Of a stretch of 64,000 nt of DNA, positions 1 through 11,756 are shown piece after piece; positions within the stretch are counted from its first letter, which is position 1, and every line of letters begins with the position of its first letter. Under the pieces are notes generated by a model. The model was not told where the DNA came from. It was given only the letters and a program-made list of their open reading frames with translations, and did not search any database. The position numbers were made by a program, and so were the translations under genes. Source of the DNA: Nigrospora sphaerica (lineage: Eukaryota > Ascomycota > Sordariomycetes > Amphisphaeriales > Apiosporaceae); assembly GCA_018287875.1 (NCBI GenBank), contig JAGVVL010000018.1, positions 3,278,501-3,342,500 on the forward strand. The letters run 5' to 3'.

Positions 1-918
1 TTGTTCTAGCTCACGCACATCAGGTACGCGCACCCACAGTAGTGCTGCATTCGGGAAACCCTTTCCTTCCCCTTCCCCGTCCCCTGCCTTGCCCTGCTTT
101 AGGTACCCTACCCTTGAGCCGTATCCTTGGAGCACAGCACCTTCGAAGCCCCCTTGACCCTTGGACATCTTTCCCCACCGGTCGTCTCTCGTTGGGTCCT
201 GAGCCGAGGCTTACAAAACCACCAGCTTGTCACGGCTTGATTCTCTTGCAACCCTGTTGGACCTCGATCCGGATTGTCGCACCTGCCGTCTCTCGCGTTT
301 GCTTGAACCATTCCGTGTACCGCATCTTTTGTCCACGCAAGAAGTTCGGCAACCCACTGTCGTTTCTTCAGACAACCGACGCCACAATCTTTTCGACCAT
401 CTGCGTAGACCGTCAGCTGTCTACCATCTAATTTTCGTTCCGCCTCGCCTACCAGCCGCTGAGAAGCCACGCTACCCGCAGTTGGTCCGCTAGGACGCAT
501 TTTTCTCCCCTTCTTGTTAACAGGTTTACCCACCACGGTCGCCTCAACAAGACTCTTCTTGGCTTCGCTGGATTGCATTCCGTGGCCTCGCGTTTGACAC
601 GACATCATCCCGAATCCGAACCCCAAGACGAGCATTCGTTGATCGATCCTTTTTTTTCTCTTTGACACAACTTTTGCGACAGCACCACCCAGATTTCCCA
701 ATCTAAATCAGACACTGGATTTCACGGATCTGTCAACTACCTGGTTGTAATATTCCCAACGACTACTTCCTAGGCCGTTGTCCACTCCTTTTTCGACTTC
801 CCAGTTCGTCTCTTCTGAGCACCTCGTCTAGTCACGCATCAGCGGTGACTTTCGATCTCTCTCAGCAAACCCAGACAACGTCTCTTGAGTAATTGACACC
901 GGCGGTCTATTATTCAAA
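1..918 (+). promoter_or_regulatory. Upstream region / probable long 5' leader of the glutamine-rich gene
   Basis: No convincing gene lies here. The plus strand is rich in C and T tracts, as is common in promoters and long leaders of filamentous fungi, and it leads straight into the ATG at 919, which sits in a good context (AAAATGGC). The short reading frames on both strands show no domain and no coding-like composition. Part of the stretch is probably transcribed leader; where transcription starts cannot be told from the sequence. Confidence 0.4.
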
Positions 919-1292
919 ATGGCCCAGAACAGCTTCGCTCCTTCCAACGGCCTGGGCTTGCCCTCCGGTGGTTTGGCGTCTCGCCGTGGTGGCCAGAACA
1001 TCAAGCCTCTGTCCTTCGATGCCATGAAGGCTGCGGCTGACAACAAGGACAACGGCGCGCCCACCCCGCGTACCAGCCGCTCTCACCTTCTCGCGGGCCT
1101 CCGCACCGCTCCCAAGTCGGCCACTACTGGGAACTTTCCCGCCTCGCCTACGACGGCGGCGCCCGCTGGCCAGCAGTCCTACGCCAGCAATGGCGCTTCT
1201 TCGACCATGTACAACGGTCAACAGAATGTCTTTGCTGGACCCAAGACTTCGCTGCCCCGCATGCCGACCCAGCCCCAGCAGCAGCACTACCA

Positions 1293-1333
<41 letters not shown>

Positions 1334-2637
1334 CCTACCAGCGGCAGCAACAGATGATGGCCGCCCACGACCACCACTACACCGCTGAGCAGATCCTGGC
1401 CCCGCCTGAGCTGGCCATCGAGGAGCAGGAGCAAATGGACCCCAACCTGTACGCCCAGCTGGTTGCTACCAACATGTACCTCGCTCAGCAGCAACAGCGC
1501 CTGCAGCAGCAGCTCATGAATGTGCAGGCTGCCGCCCAGCAGTTCCATGGTCTCAGCCTCAACGGGCAGGCTACCCTGCAGCAGCAGGTGGCTCTCCAGA
1601 GCCTCTACCAGCAGCAGCAGCAACAGCTCCGAAACCTGCAGCAGTCCATGGCCAACCTTCAGCAGCCCCAGCAGAATATGTACACTTGCTACGATCCTGC
1701 CACCGGCCAGCAGATGTTCTACGTGGACCCGAACCAAAGCCAGTACAACCAGGCCAACAGTGCCTACATGGACCAACCGTCGACGCCGCAGACGTTCAGC
1801 TTCCAGCAGAACCACTCGACACCTCGTGTTCAGGTCTCGCCCCCAGCTGACAATGAGAGGCCCTTCTTCCGCAGCAACACGCCCCCTAAGAAGGTTGAGA
1901 TCCTGACCAACCACGAGCCCCTGCCCCCGCCTTCGGCCAACGCCTTCCGCCGCGGCCACAAGAAGACGCCATCCATGGGTGCCGGCAAGGGCCTGACCGT
2001 CAACGCTGACGAGGCTGCCAAGACAACCGGTCCCAAGACGGCTTCTTTCCCTCTGACGCCCGCCTCTAGCGGCTACGGTCCCGGCCAGGCTCGCGCTGGA
2101 GAGCACCCTGTCCGCCAGCCCCGTGGCCCCCCCTCCATCGAGGAGCTGCGAGCCAAGCCCACTTCGAAGGAGGAGGGCAGCAAGAACTTTGCGACGCGCA
2201 CCCGCCGCTCGGCGATCCACAACCTGATGAAGGCTGGTCTCGTGCGACGAAAGGGCACCAGCAGCAGCGGCAGCATGAGCCCCGTTTCGGACACTGCTGA
2301 AGTGGCCACTCCGCTGACTGACAACGAGTCTGACTCGGGTCGCAGTGGCTCGGGCAGCCTCTCGGGCGACGCTGAGCCCAGCCTGGCCAGCTCGCGGACG
2401 TCGGCCAGCGGCAGTTGGGGAGCCATCGGCTCTGACCGCCCCAGCTCGCGCCAGAAGTCGCGCAAGAGCGTTGACAGCATCTCGAGCGCATCGGAGAGCG
2501 ACCACGGAAGCTTTGCCAGCGTCTTCAAGCACGGCTCCCACCGTGCCAGCAAGCCCGAGACCACCGAGGGCGGTCGCAAGGCGCCGCGCCTGGTACTCAC
2601 CAGTGCTGAGAAGCGCAAGAACGGCATCGTTGCTTGA
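919..2637 (+). CDS. Glutamine-rich low-complexity fungal protein, function unknown
   Basis: An uninterrupted 572-residue frame from ATG to TGA. Residues 1-115 are Ser/Ala/Gly-rich. A glutamine tract covers about 117-148, and further Q-rich, coiled-coil-like sequence runs to about 255, with YYxxx and QQQLRNLQQ-type heptads. A basic patch near 420-450 (RTRRSAIHNLMKAGLVRRK) is the part most like a conserved segment, and the last 110 residues are Ser/Asp-rich and probably disordered. I see no enzymatic or DNA-binding domain, signal peptide or membrane segment. The basic patch flanked by disorder resembles conserved but uncharacterised fungal proteins that may bind RNA or act as scaffolds; this is inference. 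The 613-codon frame on the opposite strand (910-2751) is the leucine-repeat shadow of the CAG-rich exon. Confidence 0.88.
1273..1331 (+). repeat. CAG microsatellite coding for polyglutamine
   Basis: A nearly pure run of CAG codons, with an occasional CAA and one TAC-interrupted start, inside the glutamine-rich gene. It codes for more than a dozen consecutive Gln. The length is likely to vary between strains. Confidence 0.9.
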
Positions 2638-4800
2638 GGCACCCTTCCCCGATGTTGTTACGCACTCACGATCGCACGCTCCCGACGTTTTCGTTCTTTC
2701 ACGTATGCCTCCCTGGTGTAGGGGGTAGAGCCCCCTTGTTGCGTTGTGCACCGGGCGAGCCGGGGGCCGGGGCGGGGCACAACAGATACATCATGCCACG
2801 TTGCCGAAGCGCCGGCGAATCGAGTTCAGCACGCCACCGGGATGGCTCTTTTTGGGTACCCTTGATTTCGCGGCCATCGTACCTCTTTTGACTTTCGAGC
2901 CAGCATCGGTGGCGTCCGTCTACTTTCAATTTGGAGGCTAGAATGGCTTTGAGAGAAATGCCCCACGTGAAACTGGGGAGATGTCTATTTTTTGCCGCTG
3001 TATGGACTTTTGCTTTATTTCCCCCGACGTTGAACGCAAGGTTATGGCTGGGATTGCCATATCCCGCAGGTTTTGGCGGCGTATGGTTGCTTTTTGTTTC
3101 TCGTCGCTCCTTCATTCGCCGACGAGGCCTGGTATGCGATTGCTTCGCTTATTGGGTTGGAACGGATACAAACTTGAGCAGTTCGACCCGGGGCATCCTA
3201 CTGATGATCATTGTGGATGCCCAGGCTTTCAGTCGGTTTGAGGAGAAGAAGCAAACCCGGGCTGGTACGGACCAGCCGGGATTTCACTTAGATGATGGGA
3301 AGAATAGCTATTATGTAGTGACATTGGCCCAATGAACATTGATCGCCAACCTTTTCTTGCCCGCATACGGACGCTCGCCCTTGACTGGACCCGGTTCTCC
3401 ACGCTCGATACCACGCCGCTACCGACGGAAAAGGCGATTTGATCTTTTTGTAAGCGGAAGACGGCATCGCCGACAGGCAACTCGTCTTCCTCTTATAATT
3501 GTTCGTTCAACCGTGTACTACTTGATGACCACTCCCCCAGGGCAATGATGTGCCGATAGTGTACTGATGGGCAGTGCCTCATATACATGGTATGTTACTG
3601 GGGCGGCTTACCGACGTGCGCACCTGATTCGACTTGTACGATGAGCAGCGTCATCCGTGGTGGATAGTGCGTACAAATCCTTGCACACAGCCGGAAGGGG
3701 GGCGCATGGTGGGCGCGTGTGGTTTGCGCCGCAACAACCACTTCCAGTGTATTTTGGTCCTGCAGCAAGGACACTTGCCCATCTTTCTATCTTTCCATCT
3801 CTCTCTCCTCGGGAACCGAACAAGCAACGGGAGCCTCGGCTCCGCTCCCCAGTCTTCTTACCTTTCACATCGCCCGGTCACGAGACCTGCCGCTGAGGCC
3901 TCCGCGGTTGCCTAGGGAAGGGAAGGAAGGGGGTCGGGCGGATTCCCCACGCTTGAGACATGGATGGTGGGAACCAAACCCCCCCGGTCCCCGCGGCTCC
4001 GCTACCGAAGGGATCCCGGCGTCCCGGGGGGGTGGTGGGAGGGTCTCTTTTCCCGTTCTGGGCAACCTACTCCGAGTTTGGTGACTCGGTATTAGGTTCG
4101 AGGAATGTAGGGGCGCCCGGTCCCGTGGTGGGTGGATTCGTAGGGAGCCAGGGTTGCCTAAGATGCCCGGCGGGAGGGGGGGCCTGAGACTCGTTGTGCT
4201 TTTTTTATTCATTTCGGCCTGGCAGGGCCCGTGTCGTCGCGCTTTGGATCGCGTGGCGGCCCGGGGGGTCCGCTCGTAGCGGCCCGGGGTCCGAGGCCGT
4301 GGGCATGTTGTTTTTCCCTCGTGTTTTGTCCAGCATTTCGGTCGCGTCTTCGGGCTGGGGGTCTCGGTTTCGTTGCCGTGCGCTGGCCCGGTGCTCAAGC
4401 GCCGGTTTTCGTTCGCCGGATGCCTGCCGGCGCTGTGGGTGCGGGCGGCCTTCCATCGCTCGTGATGGGCTCGCGGGGAACAGTCCATCGCAAGGGATAA
4501 CTGCGCGTTGCCCGATCGACGTCGCAAATCTCAAGAGGGTCTTAGAGCCGCGGGTGATGGCCGTCGTTTGCTCGGCCGCCATTCCTGGCGTTGGCACCCC
4601 GGTCGGGCCGCTGTTTTGCCGAGGTTCGGGCACTACATCAAGCAGCGATGCTATCATACGTCTGTGCTTTATTGATCAGTACTTGTTAGGAGACACTTAT
4701 TTTGCCGTCCGCCGTGACCTGCGGCCTTGACACCCGACGGCTTCTGTACCGATTTCGCGGCCTGAAGGCACTCCATTCCGGTCCAGTGGACAAGTTTGGC
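2638..4800. other. Gene-free stretch after the glutamine-rich gene
   Basis: Contains the 3' untranslated region of the preceding gene and about 2 kb without a supportable gene. The region 3.9-4.3 kb is dominated by G and C runs. Frames up to 220 codons on the minus strand (3865-4527) are Arg/Pro/Gly-rich and look like composition artefacts. Confidence 0.5.
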
Positions 4801-4821
4801 CGAGCGATATTTCGCCCCTCC

Positions 4822-4907
4822 AGCGGCGGAGGTCGGTCACGCCAGTCATTTATGTGAATCACTCAGCGGTGGAGGCCCGTTACGCCAGTCATCTATGCGA
4901 ATCCCTC
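4822..4907. repeat. Imperfect 43-bp tandem duplication
   Basis: Two adjacent 43-bp copies (4822-4864 and 4865-4907) can be aligned without gaps and differ at about seven positions, mostly C/T transitions. Both share the core ACGCCAGTCAT. The copies lie in a gene-free stretch some 500 bp before the HET relic. Confidence 0.85.
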
Positions 4908-5429
4908 AGCAGCTGCACCACCAATCAAATACCGTAAGAAACCATCAAAATGTCATGGCATTAGTCAGCTTCGGTTAGGCGTTGGCGATGCGCGGTTTCT
5001 TGACGTCCTGGTTTCTTAACAGCTTGTTAACCCGTTCACGACCTTGGGAGCCACCCACGACAATGATTAACCTCAATCCCTTCATCGCACCACATTGGAA
5101 CTCCACCATACATTGGTTCCGGCGCTTTTGAAGGCACTCAAAATGGGGGAGAGGGAGCGACAAGTCCAAAGCATTCTACCAACACCGCCAGGGGGTGCGG
5201 AGTGCGCTACCTGTTGGGGATCTGAGGCCTTTTCTTCGGTTCTGCTTCCTTTCTGTGTGTCACAATTTGGCATTGCCACCGATACCTGCGCGATCCACAA
5301 GCCCCTGGGATAGGCCCTCGTGTGAGAGCGGACAATGACTGTGTCGTCGAACACTAGAACTCTGTGGTGTTATGTCGGCTACACCCATCACATCAGAATT
5401 CCGATGTACGTAAGTGCGCATGGCGTACA

Positions 5430-6799
5430 GGAGCTCCTTCTGGTCAAGGATTTCTCTAAAGGCTGTCGCTTAGGAATGGGCCGCGTCCGGAACCTCGACT
5501 GGGTGGACCTCGACATGCTCAAGCAATGAATACATGATCGTTCGTCCCTTCGCGGCAAATCGTGCGATGAACCCCTAAGGATGTGGAAAGTACGGCCGAG
5601 CATGGCTCATTGACGCCAACAACAAGTGCGATCACCAGGCCAAGCGTGTTGATGCCCATCCTCTGGCGAAGCTTCAGAAGCCGCAAGCTCTCGAGACACT
5701 GGATATATCATCGACGCGGATGGTGGTGCTATGGATGGCCTTGAAAGGATTCGGCGTGTTTCTCCGAGTCGAAGATTGGTAAAAGAGACCATTCCTTCGG
5801 CGAAGAGCAATTTGTGGCTTGGGCACCCGGATTAAGCCTTCATGTCGGACGCGACCGTCCTGCACGAGGGAATGGATGTACCAAGAGTACGAAATTTCGG
5901 CGCGTCGGGTCGACTTCGAAGACCAAGCGCTGCATTGGAAGTGCTCGTGTAGTGAGTGGGACGAGAAGCTCGCGCTAGGCGGCGACTTCGACGCTGCCAG
6001 ACGAAGTGACCCTAGCGAAAGGATGCTCCAGGCTACATGGCTCGACCCGGCTGCGTTCAACGGCGTCATCCAGTCGTATAAGGAAAGAAGGCCTCGATCA
6101 ACTGTTACCAACCCTAGGCCTATCGGCCGGCACCTCACCATTCAAGAGAAAACGAATCCCGTCGACATGGTATGAAAACAGCAACAGATATAACGACGTC
6201 AACTAGCCCTGGCTTACGGGACGGACACGTCACGCGCCCAAGGAGCGTCCACCCTGCCCCGACAGCTTCTGCCAACACGTCTACAGACATGATAGGATTC
6301 TTCCCAGACCGGGTAACGCGGAGTAGTATTACCCCTTTCCCATCATGGAATACAGGGTTCATGCTTCCTTTCATGCCGGAACAGACGGGCAATATTTTCT
6401 GCGAAACGCTTAGGGACTGGCTTTAGGCGCGCCGAGAACCTGATGAAGAATACATAGTAGGAAAGCAGCAATTTGCAATCAAGATGGAAAGCGAATCGGC
6501 TAGATTCGCCAGCACAACAAGGGTTCCCTACTTTGTTTCCGAAGATGGACCCAAGGAACTTGGGGCCCCTTGAACACAAGGGGGTCCTAAAAGTCGAGCG
6601 GGTGGCCATCTACAATTCAAGGGCTTATGTTGACACTATACTGGATTTGGATCACCCGGAAAGGCTGATACATGGCCATTATGCTGCCCCTCGGAAAGAA
6701 TGGACGGGTGGAATCGCCTACCGATTGGCAAGTGGTGAGGTAGGTGCGGAGGAATGGGAAAAGCTAGAGCCCCAAAGCGTCTCTCCGGTTCTCGGCTAG
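5430..6799 (+). pseudogene. Broken HET-domain (heterokaryon incompatibility) gene
   Basis: Fragments in different plus-strand frames follow the order of a fungal HET-domain protein. Near 5476-5526 is GRVRNLDWVDLDMLKQ, ending in TGA, as in the N-terminal part of these proteins. Near 5710-5832 is a stretch containing DGGAMDGL, VSPSRRLVKETI and a stop; it matches the segment that follows the nucleotide-wheel-like core. At 5863-5960, in a shifted frame, REWMYQEYEIS, RRVDFED and ALHWKCSCSEW match the hallmark (G/E)W(T/M)YQE...RR..F.....W.C signature. The last fragment (about 6473-6799) contains WTGGIAYRLASGEVGAEEW, the usual C-terminal ending. Several stop codons and at least two frameshifts separate the pieces, and the conserved SYVWG core is not recognisable. 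Intact relatives trigger cell death after fusion of unlike hyphae; this copy should be inactive. Exact ends are uncertain. Confidence 0.75.
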
Positions 6800-9700
6800 G
6801 GTACCAGGACCCTCGAAGTCCATATCATCCTTTTCTCTTTCTCTTTCCCACATTTTCCTTTCGAGTGGCAGTGTTCTTGTGGCAAGTGAAAATTGGTCTC
6901 CTTTCTTCATTTTGTGTACTACGTGCGAGAAAAGGGGGGCGCGGAAGATAAATGGCGCCACGAGAACAGACAGCCACTGTCAGAGACACAACTGGAAAGG
7001 ACTCGGATCCAGGACAAAGGATAAATGGAAGATCTCAGAGCAAGGCCCTCAACAGGAAAACTGGCGAGGCAACGGACAGGTAGCGGCAGGCTACAAATAA
7101 GGGGGCAACAGGCCCAGTAGATGGATAGAAGGACAGAGATTAATGCCATTCAACCTCTACCCCTACCTACTACCTCGCCACAGCTTCGACAGTACCTACG
7201 TGCCCCTTCTTGCCTATACTCCAGGGGCCCCCTCTGACAGCCACTCACATACACCTGATGCAGCAGGGTATGGCGAGCCAAGAAGATATTGTACAAAATC
7301 ATGTTTTGTGAGAACGTCTTCCCGATTGCAAGCCCCTTGGCACAAGAATGATCCCTCCGACCCCGTGAGACCACGGGTACACATGCTTCTTGGAACTGAT
7401 GTTATTTTTCATCCCTCTCTAGTGCAAGATGTTATGTAGCAATCATGGAATGTTGTATACCGTGAAGGGAATTGTTCCCGGAATATTATCAACTTGGACT
7501 TTTTTTGACTTATAATTTGGAGTTGCGGTAGTAGTGTATGACAACACAAAACAGTTAATATGACAGCACTGCAGGTCTGCACTCAGTCCTTCAGTGAGTA
7601 TTAAAAGACAAATCCATGAACTAGAGAGTAAGAGTCTTCGGCATGTACCCTCCTACGCATTCGTATATAGCTGTCACTCTATCAGGCTTTTTTAACGTGT
7701 ACCCCCAACGATTGGAGCGAAAACAATTGATTTACCGCCATTAGAATCATTAAGGATACGACAGCGTTTTTGTATAACTTTCTGACTATACCTGTTTCTG
7801 TTCGGTCCTAGCCATGCATGCTGAGTCAATTCATTGAGGGAATCCATCGTGGAACAGGCTCGACTACGGCACCGAAGCGTCCCCTCAGATTCTGCTTAAT
7901 ATTCCCCGCTTCTGCGAGCATTTGGTTCAAATCGAAATGCATGTTGCATACCGAGAGCAGTTGAAAAACACTTGAAAGGAAAATGGGATGCGCACATTCT
8001 TTGGCACCACAAAAAACCGAAACGCCTACCCAACCCACGGGGCCAACGTAATATTTATCCCCTCCCTTCCCTAGATTCAGCTCGAGGAAGCCCCAGTAAG
8101 CGCCACGACGCGGGCCCAGAAACCGTGTTCTCCCCCCTCCCCTTGGGCCGCCGTACGGCCGCGAAAAAGGGCAAGTCGGTCAGCATGAAGGAGTGACGCC
8201 GTCAGCAGCCCAAAAATCCAGCCAGCCACGCGCCGAACTCGGGACCGTACTCGATCACATCATGCCTACGAAATCGTCGTCACCCTCTCCCTCCCCCGGT
8301 CGTCGCCATCTCCGCCTCTTGCCCTCTTGACCCTCGTCGCTCCCACCCCCATCTCGGAGTCCGAAGCCGGGAAATCCGTCGATGCAACGTGTACTCGGCC
8401 CTTCTCCCCCAAACCGTCGGCGTAGCTCCGCGGTCACGCCCACCGCGCCCTTCTCCACGTGGCGAGGATACCGGCTTGGAACCCGCCGCCTCGTGGACAC
8501 GGGCTCATCAGTAATCCAGCCCCCTCTTTCGCCCCCCCCCTCCTGGTCCAAGGGAACCATCCGAACCAACAAAAGACACCCAATTCCACGTACCCAGCCC
8601 ACCACGAAGCAGAAGCCCCTGGGCCCTCCCAGGGTGCCTCCACCAACCTCGCCTGGTTGGAGAACCGGCGCGGCGATGTGCAATGGGACCAACCCACAAG
8701 CCCATAGACGGAGGCCCAAACATGCCCTGAAACTCCTCCACAACCACACCCGTCGTGCACCGGTTCTTTGGTGAAGTGCCCCGTCTTCTCAGCCCTCCCG
8801 TATCAAAAAAGCCACACAGTGGCGAAAAAAGGACCCCCGGGATAGACGAGTGTGGATATCTCGCCCCCCCGCCACGTCTCTTACTGAGCACCCGTGCGGC
8901 GGCGGCGACGACGCAAACGCGTGGAACGAGACATGGGAGGCTAAAAGCCGATGGGGGGCTAAAAGCCGAGAGGAGGCTAAAAGCCAAGGGTAGGCAATTT
9001 TTGATTTGTATTGAGCTAAGCTCTTGGTTTTATTTTCCATAACTTTTCTGCACACGTGCTAATATGCGACGTGCGTCCTTATATTTCCCATGCTGGCCGA
9101 TTACGGCTTTGTAAGCCACTTTTTGAGAAGCAAGGCAAGGCCGTATAGCGGGGGCTTAGCCTCGTGCTCCACGAAAACGAGGGAGCTGGAGAATTAGAGG
9201 GGGTGCGACCTCTAGCGTGGCGCTCGGATGAGCGGGAACTCTCGGCGGGAGGAATACGAGGGCAGAGCAGGCCCCTAATACACGTGGAGAAAAGACATTA
9301 GAGGCTTGGGGATATGAGACACATCACACCAACCGTGTAACTCGGGATACAGATGCGGGATTAAGCAGAGTATGTCAATGATTCGTAGACGGGCGTAAGT
9401 GCGAATGCCTCCCCTCCTTAGGGCTCGCATCCGCGCATGGCAACAAATGGTACACAAGCCGAGAAAAACAAGAATGGTATATCCTTTTCCATGCCTGAAC
9501 CAGGCCCGCTATCCTTCCGGTGAAAGTAAGAGAAAAAGAAAGTATCATTTCAGAAAGACATAGTAAACCCATGTGATGAGCTGCATATGGGACAAGAAAA
9601 GAAATCGACAAGCCCTCTTCTACCTGTGCGCCGGGACAAAAATGGGAGAATAGGATCCCCGGAGCAAGTTGCGTCGCCGAGAAGTGGTAACCCACCTCTC

Positions 9701-9812
9701 TCGGTTGCCACGCCAGGCTGAATACAAGAACCAACAGTGGTGCCATCGTGCTTCGAGACGAGTACCACAAGTGACCTGAAACAATGACCCAAGAAGGTCC
9801 ACTGGGCGCGGG
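6800..9812. other. Gene-free stretch between the HET relic and the next gene
   Basis: No supportable gene. The part from about 7.4 to 7.8 kb is AT-richer than its surroundings, while 8.2-8.9 kb is strongly C-rich on the plus strand. The 18-bp hairpin repeat at 8.94 kb starts a segment of different composition (about 8.94-9.3 kb) that could be a remnant of a mobile element, although no terminal repeat or transposon protein is visible. Confidence 0.45.
8937..8987. repeat. Three copies of an 18-bp repeat carrying a small hairpin
   Basis: The palindrome GGCTAAAAGCC (GGCT stem, AAA loop, AGCC stem) occurs at 8939-8949, 8957-8967 and 8975-8985, exactly 18 bp apart, with G/A-rich spacers. The regular period shows a tandem array rather than chance. 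Confidence 0.85.
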
Positions 9813-10829
9813 TCACCTCCGGTCCTTCAGGGGTACTGTGGGGCCGTAGAAGCCGCCCTCGCCGCCCGAGGCCAGACAAGCGAGACAAACGCCGCCCCCG
9901 TAGACACGAGTATGCCGTGTCCAGCTGGCGCCTGTGCTGTCCTCCATTGACATGATTTCGCCGTGCACGGCAATTTCCTGCGGGGGAAAGTCGTCTCCAT
10001 CGCCGTCGTGTGGCGCTGGGGGCAAATAGGGGCTTGACGGCGGGAAGGAGCTCGGCGCGAAAGTGACAGGAGGGGTATTCTGGAGCTCAGCTGGCGGGGT
10101 GCCCGGCTGCGATGCCCCCAGGGATATGGTCCGCGTATAGGACCGTCGTTGGGGCATCAAGGGCGAACCGTGGGATGGCGGCAGCGCCACCGACGATGAG
10201 GAAGATGGTGAGGATGCATAACCAAAGCCCTGTCGCTGGAAAAGGGGGAGATCCACGTCGCCCATGGCCGAGGCGGCCGAGCTGAGCCGCCGGTCCTCCA
10301 ATTTCATCGCATTTGTCGTCTGAGCGAGGGGCACATTCGGCGATAGCGGCGGTGGCCGAGCCGCCCTGATCCACGGCGGGTTATCAAATCGAATGGGACT
10401 GTCAGAAATGTGGGTGAAATCACCCGGCGCGTCTTGCACAGAGTGGCTGAGGCCATGCTCTACACGGCCTGGTTCCATGATTTTGTGCCCATTTCCTCGA
10501 GAGGGGTCCGTGTCTTTGTGATCGTCTGACATGATGGTACTGGCTGCAACGAGATTGCTGCTTATTCCACGTGATTTCCCGTGTGCTGCCGTAGAGGGCG
10601 TCTGTTTCTGCCACGAGACTGGAGGAGCAGAATCCTTAGGCCCGTACGGCTTCTTGGCGGTGGTTGGACTCTGCCTTGCGCGTATTCTGGAGCGCAGTGT
10701 AATGACGAGCACAACAGCTGCCAGCCCAAAGGCAAGGTGGTATATGAGGTGGGAGTGGTCTGCACCGTCTGGCCAGGTGACGTTCTGGCTCGACTCCTGC
10801 CGCCGAGGAGGGATATTGACGACAGGCAT
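9813..10829 (-). CDS. Single-pass membrane protein, function unknown
   Basis: A 338-residue frame with ATG at 10829. After a short N-terminal part with one NVT glycosylation sequon, a single hydrophobic segment (about residues 28-46, LIYHLAFGLAAVVLVITL) is followed by Arg-rich residues, which suggests that the long remainder is cytosolic. The body is Ser/Pro-rich and probably disordered. The C-terminus has an ordered-looking motif, WTRHTRVYGGGVCLACLA, with two Cys and several Gly, followed by GGFYG. That tail appears to be the conserved part of a group of uncharacterised fungal proteins; this is recalled from family appearance, not searched. No intron signals are needed to keep the frame. The next plausible genes on either side are kilobases away. 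Confidence 0.75.
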   Translation of the reverse strand: MPVVNIPPRRQESSQNVTWPDGADHSHLIYHLAFGLAAVVLVITLRSRIRARQSPTTAKKPYGPKDSAPPVSWQKQTPSTAAHGKSRGISSNLVAASTIMSDDHKDTDPSRGNGHKIMEPGRVEHGLSHSVQDAPGDFTHISDSPIRFDNPPWIRAARPPPLSPNVPLAQTTNAMKLEDRRLSSAASAMGDVDLPLFQRQGFGYASSPSSSSSVALPPSHGSPLMPQRRSYTRTISLGASQPGTPPAELQNTPPVTFAPSSFPPSSPYLPPAPHDGDGDDFPPQEIAVHGEIMSMEDSTGASWTRHTRVYGGGVCLACLASGGEGGFYGPTVPLKDRR

Positions 10830-11731
10830 GCTTACTGTTTCAGGAAGGGCTCAGTTGGGGCGTCCTTGGCTGTGCTGTTTATAGTCCAAATGAAGAGGGC
10901 CTAATTGGAGGTGGGTCCGCAGGGCTGACGGCTGGGGACACATAAGAACTGGGGAAACGCACCGATGGCCCCGGCGGGATCCTGGACCGGTAGGGCAAAT
11001 CCCAGCCCAAATCGGTAAGTGGAATGAGAGGCGACGCTCGTGGGATTGACAGCAGGGCCCGATGACAGCCGGGATGCTCCTAGGTATGCGCCGCCGAAGG
11101 GAGACCGGACGGCGCTTAGACGTGTCGAGGCGAGGGGACAGAGCCGTGCCCCGACTTATACGGGCGACGAGTGGACGAGGGAGCTTCTTGGTGTCGACTG
11201 ACCGAGATTCGGACGAGACCCAAAGGTGCGCAGTCCGGCGTAGATATATTTACTTGGGGCGGAGGCTAACGCAGCGACTCCGTCGTCTCGGCGAGAGAAT
11301 ATATCGGCCTCGCGGTAGCTCACGTAAAACGCAGGACATGCGTGGTGCAGGCGCTGTCTTATCCCAAGGGTCAGATGAGATGAGACGAAGGAAGGGGCCT
11401 TCCCAATAAGTACTCCTCCCCTCACGACAGGGAGTATCCAGTAAACACGCGCCGCGCAGTGGCATGGCCGGGTCTGACTCGAATAGGGCCGGAGACCCAT
11501 GGAGAAGGAGGACCAGGCCCTGCGATGATGTCGCCCTCTGGGGAGGGGTGTGCCGATAGTCAGGCAGGGGGTGCAAGTGAGATTGCAGGCAAAGGAGCTC
11601 TCTCTCTCTTTCAAGCCCCGCTGCCGTGGTCCCATCAGTCAGCCTCAGACGAGCCCACACGAGACCAAGCGCTGCCACGACATGGTGACGAGTAGCATGT
11701 ATCCATCTCGGATTGGCGCCAACCTCACCGC

Positions 11732-11756
11732 AGCGGCGGCGGCGGCGGCGGCGGCT
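11732..11756. repeat. GCG/GGC trinucleotide microsatellite
   Basis: About eight consecutive GGC units in non-coding sequence. Confidence 0.85.

Noticed and set aside
910..2751. 613-codon minus-strand frame opposite the glutamine-rich gene
   Set aside because: Leucine- and valine-repeat protein produced by reading the CAG/GAG-rich exon backwards; it has no domain.
3125..3195. Possible tRNA: GTTCGACCC-like T-arm
   Set aside because: The B-box does not match fully, and no acceptor stem or anticodon arm can be folded around it.
3865..4527. 220-codon minus-strand frame
   Set aside because: Pro/Arg/Thr-rich, no hydrophobic core or domain, lies in a run of G and C tracts.
8937..8987. CRISPR-like array from the regular 18-bp spacing
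   Set aside because: Repeat units of 11 bp with 7-bp spacers are far too short, and the host is a fungus; it is a plain tandem repeat.
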